A DNA stretch of 10,343 bases from UBA1367 sp040268355 (GTDB lineage Bacteria > Actinomycetota > Coriobacteriia > Coriobacteriales > Atopobiaceae): positions 1 to 10,343 of the forward strand of contig JAWRIT010000131.1 of assembly GCA_040268355.1 (NCBI GenBank), in the 5' to 3' direction. Position numbers and translations under genes: made by a program. This document shows, one piece after another, positions 7,146-10,343 of this stretch. The notes below the pieces were generated by a model. It did not search any database and was not told the DNA's origin. It saw only the letters and a program-made list of their open reading frames with translations. The stretch's first letter is position 1. Each line of letters opens with the position of its first letter.

Positions 7146-7219
7146 ACAAATGTTATTTGTAATAAGTACCAAGAGAAACAGTTAGCGTATGTTTAACAGA
7201 TCTGTAATATTTGTGTCAA
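7146..7219. promoter_or_regulatory. Overlapping divergent promoters with LysR-type dyad
   Basis: This AT-rich island stands out in a GC-rich window. For the LysR gene (minus strand) there is a perfect TTGACA (7214-7219), a 17-bp spacer and TTAAAC (7191-7196). For the small gene (plus strand) there is TTAGCG (7182-7187), 17 bp, and TAATAT (7205-7210). The two promoters interleave. A dyad GTTA-N9-TAAC (7181-7197) contains the T-N11-A pattern expected of LysR sites and covers the LysR -10 and the opposite -35. A second, perfect dyad ACAAAT-GTT-ATTTGT lies at 7146-7160, and ATTTGT recurs at 7209-7214. Confidence 0.5.
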
Positions 7220-7267
7220 GAGGAAAGAACGTGCAGGCACACGGCTCATCGTACGAAGGAGCGTACC

Positions 7268-7441
7268 ATGTCGAAGGCCATCGGATTCGCCGTCAACCCC
7301 AAGCGCTTCGCGAGGAAGCAATCGACGCGTGCGGCGGCTTCGAAACGGCGCTGGAACACGCTCGGCGTGCGGGACAGGAACCGTCGCGACACCGCCGCCC
7401 TCGCCTTCGCGCGGCTGGGCCTGCTCGCCACCCGCTGGTAG
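7268..7441 (+). CDS. Small highly basic protein of unknown function
   Basis: This is a 57-residue protein, the only plus-strand gene in the window. It has 15 Lys/Arg against 2 Asp (net about +13), with clusters such as NPKRFARKQ and SKRRWN. The C-terminal third (TAALAFARLGLLATRW) could form an amphipathic helix. There is no cysteine, no signal peptide and no clear membrane segment. Support for it being real: AAGGAG sits 6 nt before the ATG, the third codon position is G or C in roughly nine of ten codons, a promoter candidate lies upstream and a strong hairpin lies downstream. I do not recognise the family. The charge would suit nucleic-acid binding or a membrane-active peptide, but neither is shown. 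Its divergent position and shared promoter region make it a candidate target of the neighbouring LysR regulator. Longer overlapping frames here lack coding character. Confidence 0.65.
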   Translation: MSKAIGFAVNPKRFARKQSTRAAASKRRWNTLGVRDRNRRDTAALAFARLGLLATRW

Positions 7442-7511
7442 GTACCGCGCCCCCGGGCAGCTGGTCCGCGAACGCGAGCGCCAGCGAGCACCACGGCGCA
7501 CAAGCAAGGCA

Positions 7512-7552
7512 ACGCGCCCCCTCTGTTTGTACCTAAGACAGAAGGGGCGCGT
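7512..7552. terminator. Two-way hairpin terminator between convergent genes
   Basis: Bases 7512-7526 pair with 7538-7552 in a 15-bp GC-rich stem around an 11-nt loop. The one imperfect position is C-A in plus-strand RNA and a G-U wobble in minus-strand RNA. It lies between the 3' ends of the small basic protein gene and hisS. The following T-tracts are short and broken (CGTTTCG on plus, TTGCCTTGCTTG on minus), but the stem is very stable and the position fits a shared terminator. Confidence 0.7.
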
Positions 7553-7573
7553 CGTTTCGTCTGTGGTCCACGG

Positions 7574-7610
7574 CACGGGGCCACTCCCCTATCCACGGGG
7601 CCACTCCCCT
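7574..7610. repeat. Tandem pair of a 17-nt GC hairpin repeat
   Basis: CACGGGGCCACTCCCCT occurs at 7574-7590 and again, identically, at 7594-7610, with a period of 20 nt. Each copy can fold as GGGG-CCACT-CCCC. An outer GTCCAC (7566-7571) and GTGGAC (7611-7616) could close the whole block. It begins 16 nt past the hisS stop, so it would form part of the hisS mRNA 3' end. Confidence 0.75.
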
Positions 7611-7626
7611 GTGGACGCTGCCGCTC

Positions 7627-8934
7627 CTAGAGGCGGGCGCTGACGTAGGCGGCGAGCTCGTCCAGCGGCACCTGCACCTGCTCGTGGCTCGCCATGTCGC
7701 GCACGGTCGCCACTCCCTGGGCGACCTCGTCGGACCCAAGCACCACGCACAGGCGCGCGCCCAGTCGGTTGGCCTGCTTGAACTGCGCCTTGAGCGAGCG
7801 TCCCTGGTAGTCGGCCTCGGTGCGCACGCCCGCCTGACGCAGGGCGAGCGTCGCCGAGAAGGCCGCCGCACGCTGCTCGGGCATGCAGGCCACGTACACG
7901 CAGCTATCCCCCTCACCCGTCAGGTCCACCCCCAGCGACTGCAGCGCCAGGTAGATGCGCTCGAATCCCACGGCCCAACCGAGCCCCGGCGTGGGCTTGC
8001 CGCCCTCCAGCTCCATGAGGCCGTCGTAGCGCCCGCCGCCACCGATGGCACCCACGCCCGCACCTTCGACCTCGACCTCGAAGACCGTGCGCGTGTAGTA
8101 GTCCAGGCCGCGCACCAGAGTCGGGTCCTCCACATAGGCGATGCCCGCCGCATCGAGATAGCGCTTGACCTGCTCGTAGTGCGAACGGCAGTCGTCACAC
8201 AGGGCGTCGCCCAGCTTGGGCGCGTCCTCCATGACGGCCCGGCAGCGGTCGTTCTTGCAGTCGAAGGCACGCAGGGGGTTGAGCTCCGCACGCTCGAGGC
8301 AGTCATCGCACATCTCGTCGGCATGGTCGAGGATGAAGGAGCGCACGGCGGCGCGATAGGCCGGGCGGCAGGTCGCGTCCCCCATGGAGTTGATGGTCAG
8401 GCGCAGCTTGGCGGGATCGAAGCCCAGCCGGGCGAAGTACTCCATGAGCACGATGACGCACTCAGCGTCGGCCGCGGGATCCTCGGCGCCCAGCCACTCC
8501 AGACCCACCTGATGGAACTGCCGCAGGCGGCCCTTCTGCGGTCGCTCGCCGCGGAACATCGCTTCGGCGTACCAGAGCTTGACGGGGGCGCCGCCCTGCG
8601 GGACGAAGTTGTGCTCGACCGCCGCGCGCACCACGCCGGCCGTCCCCTCGGGACGCATGGCCATGCGCTGGCGAGGCTTCAGGTGTCCCTCGCCGCCACG
8701 CTCGAGCACCTCGGGCAAAAGGGCTCCCGAGAACACGCGGAACATCTCCTTGCGCACCACGTCGGTCGACTCGCCGATGCCATGCACGAAGGTGTCCACC
8801 TGCTCGAGCGCCGGCGTCTCTATGGCGTCGAAGCCATAGGCCCCGAACAGCTCGCGCCCGACGTCACACATGCGCTGCCACGCCCGCATGTAGCCACCGA
8901 ACAGGTCCTCGGTTCCCTGCACCCGCTGTGCCAT
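7627..8934 (-). CDS. hisS: Histidyl-tRNA synthetase
   Basis: This 435-residue class II aminoacyl-tRNA synthetase charges tRNA-His with histidine using ATP, in the cytoplasm. The N-terminus (QGTEDLFGG in place of the usual KGTxD) leads into the catalytic core: MAMRPEGTAGVVRA (91-104), motif 2 FRGERPQKGRLRQFHQ (127-142), the histidine-specific LVRGLDYYTRTVFE (273-286), GGGRYDGL (299-306) and motif 3 GLGWAVGFERI (317-327). The C-terminal anticodon-binding domain runs from about 345 to the end. Length is normal. The insertion region carries three cysteine pairs: C209/C212, C226/C231 and C246/C249. The ATG has GGAG about 10 nt upstream, and a good promoter candidate sits just beyond. No T-box or attenuator is visible in the short leader. 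Confidence 0.97.
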   Translation of the reverse strand: MAQRVQGTEDLFGGYMRAWQRMCDVGRELFGAYGFDAIETPALEQVDTFVHGIGESTDVVRKEMFRVFSGALLPEVLERGGEGHLKPRQRMAMRPEGTAGVVRAAVEHNFVPQGGAPVKLWYAEAMFRGERPQKGRLRQFHQVGLEWLGAEDPAADAECVIVLMEYFARLGFDPAKLRLTINSMGDATCRPAYRAAVRSFILDHADEMCDDCLERAELNPLRAFDCKNDRCRAVMEDAPKLGDALCDDCRSHYEQVKRYLDAAGIAYVEDPTLVRGLDYYTRTVFEVEVEGAGVGAIGGGGRYDGLMELEGGKPTPGLGWAVGFERIYLALQSLGVDLTGEGDSCVYVACMPEQRAAAFSATLALRQAGVRTEADYQGRSLKAQFKQANRLGARLCVVLGSDEVAQGVATVRDMASHEQVQVPLDELAAYVSARL

Positions 8935-8978
8935 GGGACATCAACTCCAAAGTAGGCTCACCTGATTGCCAGTGTGTA

Positions 8979-9006
8979 AGTATAGCGTGCCTGCAGGGCG
9001 TTCCAA
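8979..9006 (-). promoter_or_regulatory. Candidate hisS promoter
   Basis: On the minus strand, TTGGAA (9001-9006) and TATACT (8979-8984) are separated by 16 bp. The -10 matches the consensus at five of six bases and the -35 at four. Transcription would begin about 37 nt before the hisS start codon, so hisS is probably transcribed separately from the aminotransferase gene upstream. Confidence 0.5.
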
Positions 9007-9050
9007 GCAAGCGGACACATGCGGGCACGTCGCGCGACGGGCGCCACCCT

Positions 9051-9110
9051 CGTGCCACACGTCGACGCGCGGCACGCTTCGTACTAACAGCTGACATGCC
9101 CCTGAGGGGC
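9051..9110 (-). terminator. Possible terminator region after the aminotransferase
   Basis: Just past the stop, GCCCC-TCA-GGGGC (9098-9110 on the minus strand) can form a 5-bp hairpin. Further on, CGTGCC (9051-9056) pairs with GGCACG (9071-9076) with partial inner pairing. Neither is followed by a T-run, so they may be weak or Rho-assisted. Confidence 0.35.
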
Positions 9111-9114
9111 TAGG

Positions 9115-10149
9115 CTAGGCGACCTTGACGACCCAGCCAAACGGGTCGTCGATCTCTCCGCTCTGGATGCCGGTCAGCGTCTCGCGCAGCTTGGCCAGCA
9201 CGGGACCCACCTGCTCCATGCCCGCGCCAAAGACATGCTCGCCACCCTGCCGGTCCACGACCTTGCCGACCGGGGAGACGACGGCAGCGGTGCCGCACAT
9301 GCCGCATTCCACGAACCGGTCGATCTCGTCAAAGCGCACCTGGTGCTCCACGACCTTCATGCCCAGCAGCTCGTCAGCCAGCTGCACGAGCGAGCGGCGC
9401 GTGATGGAGGGCAGGATCGAGTCGGTCGCCGACTGCGGGACCACGAGCGTGCCATCCTGCTCGACGAACAGGAAGTTGGCGCCACCGGACTCCTCGACGT
9501 AGGTGTGGGTCTCGGGGTCCAGGAACATGTTGTCCGCGAAGCCCTCGGCGTGCGCAAGCACGCTGGGGTAGAGGCTCATGGCGTAGTTGAGGCCGGCCTT
9601 GATGTTGCCGGTCCCATGGGGCGCCGCCCGGTCGTACTCGGGCACCTTGAGGGCCACTGGCTTGACGCCGCCCTGGTAGTACGGGCCAACGGGCGTCACC
9701 AGAATGCGGAACTGGTATTCGGTCGCCGGCTTGACGCCAATGACGTCGCCGGTCGCGATCATGAACGGGCGAATGTAGAGCGAGGCGCCCGAGCCAAAGG
9801 GCGGCACCCAAGCGAGGTTGGCGCCGACCACCTGCTTGACCGCCTCCACGAAGCGCTCCTCCGGGAAGGGCGGCATGCAGATGCGCCGCGCCGAGTCGAC
9901 CATACGCGAGGCGTTCATGTCGGGGCGGAAGCAGACGACGTCGCCGTCCTTGGTGGTGTAGGCCTTCAGGCCTTCGAAGACCTCCTGGCAGTAGTGGAAG
10001 ATGCCTGCGCATTCGGAGAGCGTGAGCGTGTGATCGGGCGTGAGGATGTCCTCTCCCCAGGCGCCGTCTGTGTAGTTGCACACGTAGCTGTAGTCGGTCG
10101 GGGTGTAGGCGAAGGTGAGCGCGCCCCAATCCAGGTCCTTCTTCTCCAT
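9115..10149 (-). CDS. ilvE: Branched-chain amino-acid aminotransferase
   Basis: This 344-residue PLP enzyme transfers an amino group between glutamate and the 2-oxo acids of leucine, isoleucine and valine, in the last step of synthesis or the first of breakdown. It has a fold-type IV layout of the longer (BCAT type II) kind. Motifs include QEVFEGLKAY (55-64), YIRPFMIATG (125-134), GTGNIKAGLNYA (179-190, with K184 as the PLP lysine), EESGGANFLFV (219-229) and CGTAAVVSPVG (285-295). The human-type CxxC redox pair is absent at its usual place, but C282 and C285 form a CxxC a few residues earlier. ATG 10149 follows AGGAG with a short gap. The frame is open to 10314, but that extension has no ribosome site and does not resemble the family. 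It appears to be a single-gene unit. Confidence 0.95.
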   Translation of the reverse strand: MEKKDLDWGALTFAYTPTDYSYVCNYTDGAWGEDILTPDHTLTLSECAGIFHYCQEVFEGLKAYTTKDGDVVCFRPDMNASRMVDSARRICMPPFPEERFVEAVKQVVGANLAWVPPFGSGASLYIRPFMIATGDVIGVKPATEYQFRILVTPVGPYYQGGVKPVALKVPEYDRAAPHGTGNIKAGLNYAMSLYPSVLAHAEGFADNMFLDPETHTYVEESGGANFLFVEQDGTLVVPQSATDSILPSITRRSLVQLADELLGMKVVEHQVRFDEIDRFVECGMCGTAAVVSPVGKVVDRQGGEHVFGAGMEQVGPVLAKLRETLTGIQSGEIDDPFGWVVKVA

Positions 10150-10201
10150 GGGCTCTCCTAACGGTCCGGCGTGCCAAGGACGCCGCCTGCGGGTCGCACC
10201 T

Positions 10202-10231
10202 AGGGTACTACCGTATGTGCCGGGAGCACAA
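10202..10231 (-). promoter_or_regulatory. Weak candidate promoter of the aminotransferase
   Basis: On the minus strand, TTGTGC (10226-10231) and TACCCT (10202-10207) are 18 bp apart, about 50 nt before the start codon. Both boxes are imperfect. No leader peptide rich in branched-chain residues and no attenuator hairpin is visible. Confidence 0.3.
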
Positions 10232-10324
10232 AAGCTTGCCATCACCGAAACATTCGCGGTTGGGTGGGCGCATGACGCCGTGGCGACCGAGCGGCTGTCG
10301 CTTCCCCATGCCACCGGTTCGGAC

Positions 10325-10343
10325 GAAAGAAGCGCCCCCCCCC
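10325..10343 (-). terminator. Possible right half of an upstream terminator, cut by the window end
   Basis: Read on the minus strand, the window opens with nine G followed by CGC and then TTCTTTC. This looks like the right arm of a GC hairpin and a T-rich tail. The left arm would lie outside the window, so this is only a guess about the end of an upstream minus-strand gene. Confidence 0.25.

Noticed and set aside
7088..7147. N-terminal extension of the LysR protein to 7147
   Set aside because: The LysR fold begins at the ATG at 7087, which has AGGAGG just before it; the extra 20 residues do not resemble the family.
7189..7536. 115-codon plus-strand frame overlapping the small basic protein
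   Set aside because: Its internal GTG at 7231 has only a weak upstream AGAGGAAAG, its codon bias is wrong and it runs into the terminator stem. The 57-codon frame has the better start and bias.
7684..8955. 423-codon plus-strand frame opposite hisS
   Set aside because: It is an antisense shadow of a clear histidyl-tRNA synthetase with no recognisable domain.
9235..10161. 308-codon plus-strand frame opposite the aminotransferase
   Set aside because: It is an antisense shadow of the aminotransferase and has no domain or ribosome site.
10150..10314. N-terminal extension of the aminotransferase to 10314
   Set aside because: It has no ribosome site, does not resemble the family N-terminus and would absorb the likely promoter region. 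The ATG at 10149 has AGGAG.

Overview
The window is GC-rich, and its coding frames have a strong bias to G or C at the third codon position. It carries ordinary bacterial housekeeping genes (hisS, a branched-chain aminotransferase), a group B-type [FeFe] hydrogenase and a Gram-positive-style three-gene MacB/YknXYZ-like export operon. Together these suggest a strictly anaerobic, fermentative, high-GC Gram-positive bacterium. A member of the Coriobacteriia (Olsenella/Collinsella-like) is my best guess. That placement is inference from gene content and composition; no marker in the window proves it.

Layout, from right to left because almost everything lies on the minus strand. Positions 10149-9115 hold a branched-chain amino-acid aminotransferase (ilvE type), and 8934-7627 hold histidyl-tRNA synthetase (hisS). 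Next comes a convergent interval with a strong two-way hairpin terminator and a tandem 17-nt repeat. A single plus-strand gene follows (7268-7441), encoding a very basic 57-residue protein of unknown function. It is divergent from a LysR-type regulator (7087-6146), and their predicted promoters overlap. Then comes a monomeric group B-type [FeFe] hydrogenase (6031-4403), in the same direction as the LysR gene. At the left end is a tightly packed operon, 3836-59: an HlyD/MacA-like adaptor with an unusually long hairpin, an ABC ATPase (2-nt gap) and an FtsX/MacB-type permease (4-nt overlap).

The most unusual part is the roughly 565-bp gap between the hydrogenase and the export operon (3837-4402). 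It holds about ten copies of an 18-nt element close to CTTGTGGGCGAAAGCGGA. Four copies point one way at a 31-32 nt pitch. The array then flips through a 23-bp hairpin, and the remaining copies point the other way; the first three mirror the left arm to within a base. Spacers between copies are not conserved. I do not recognise this as a named element, and it is the main candidate for something undescribed.

The genes fall into independent units: amino-acid metabolism and translation on the right, a regulator with a small-protein target candidate and a hydrogenase in the middle, and envelope export on the left. No tRNA, rRNA, insertion sequence, integrase or CRISPR array was seen.
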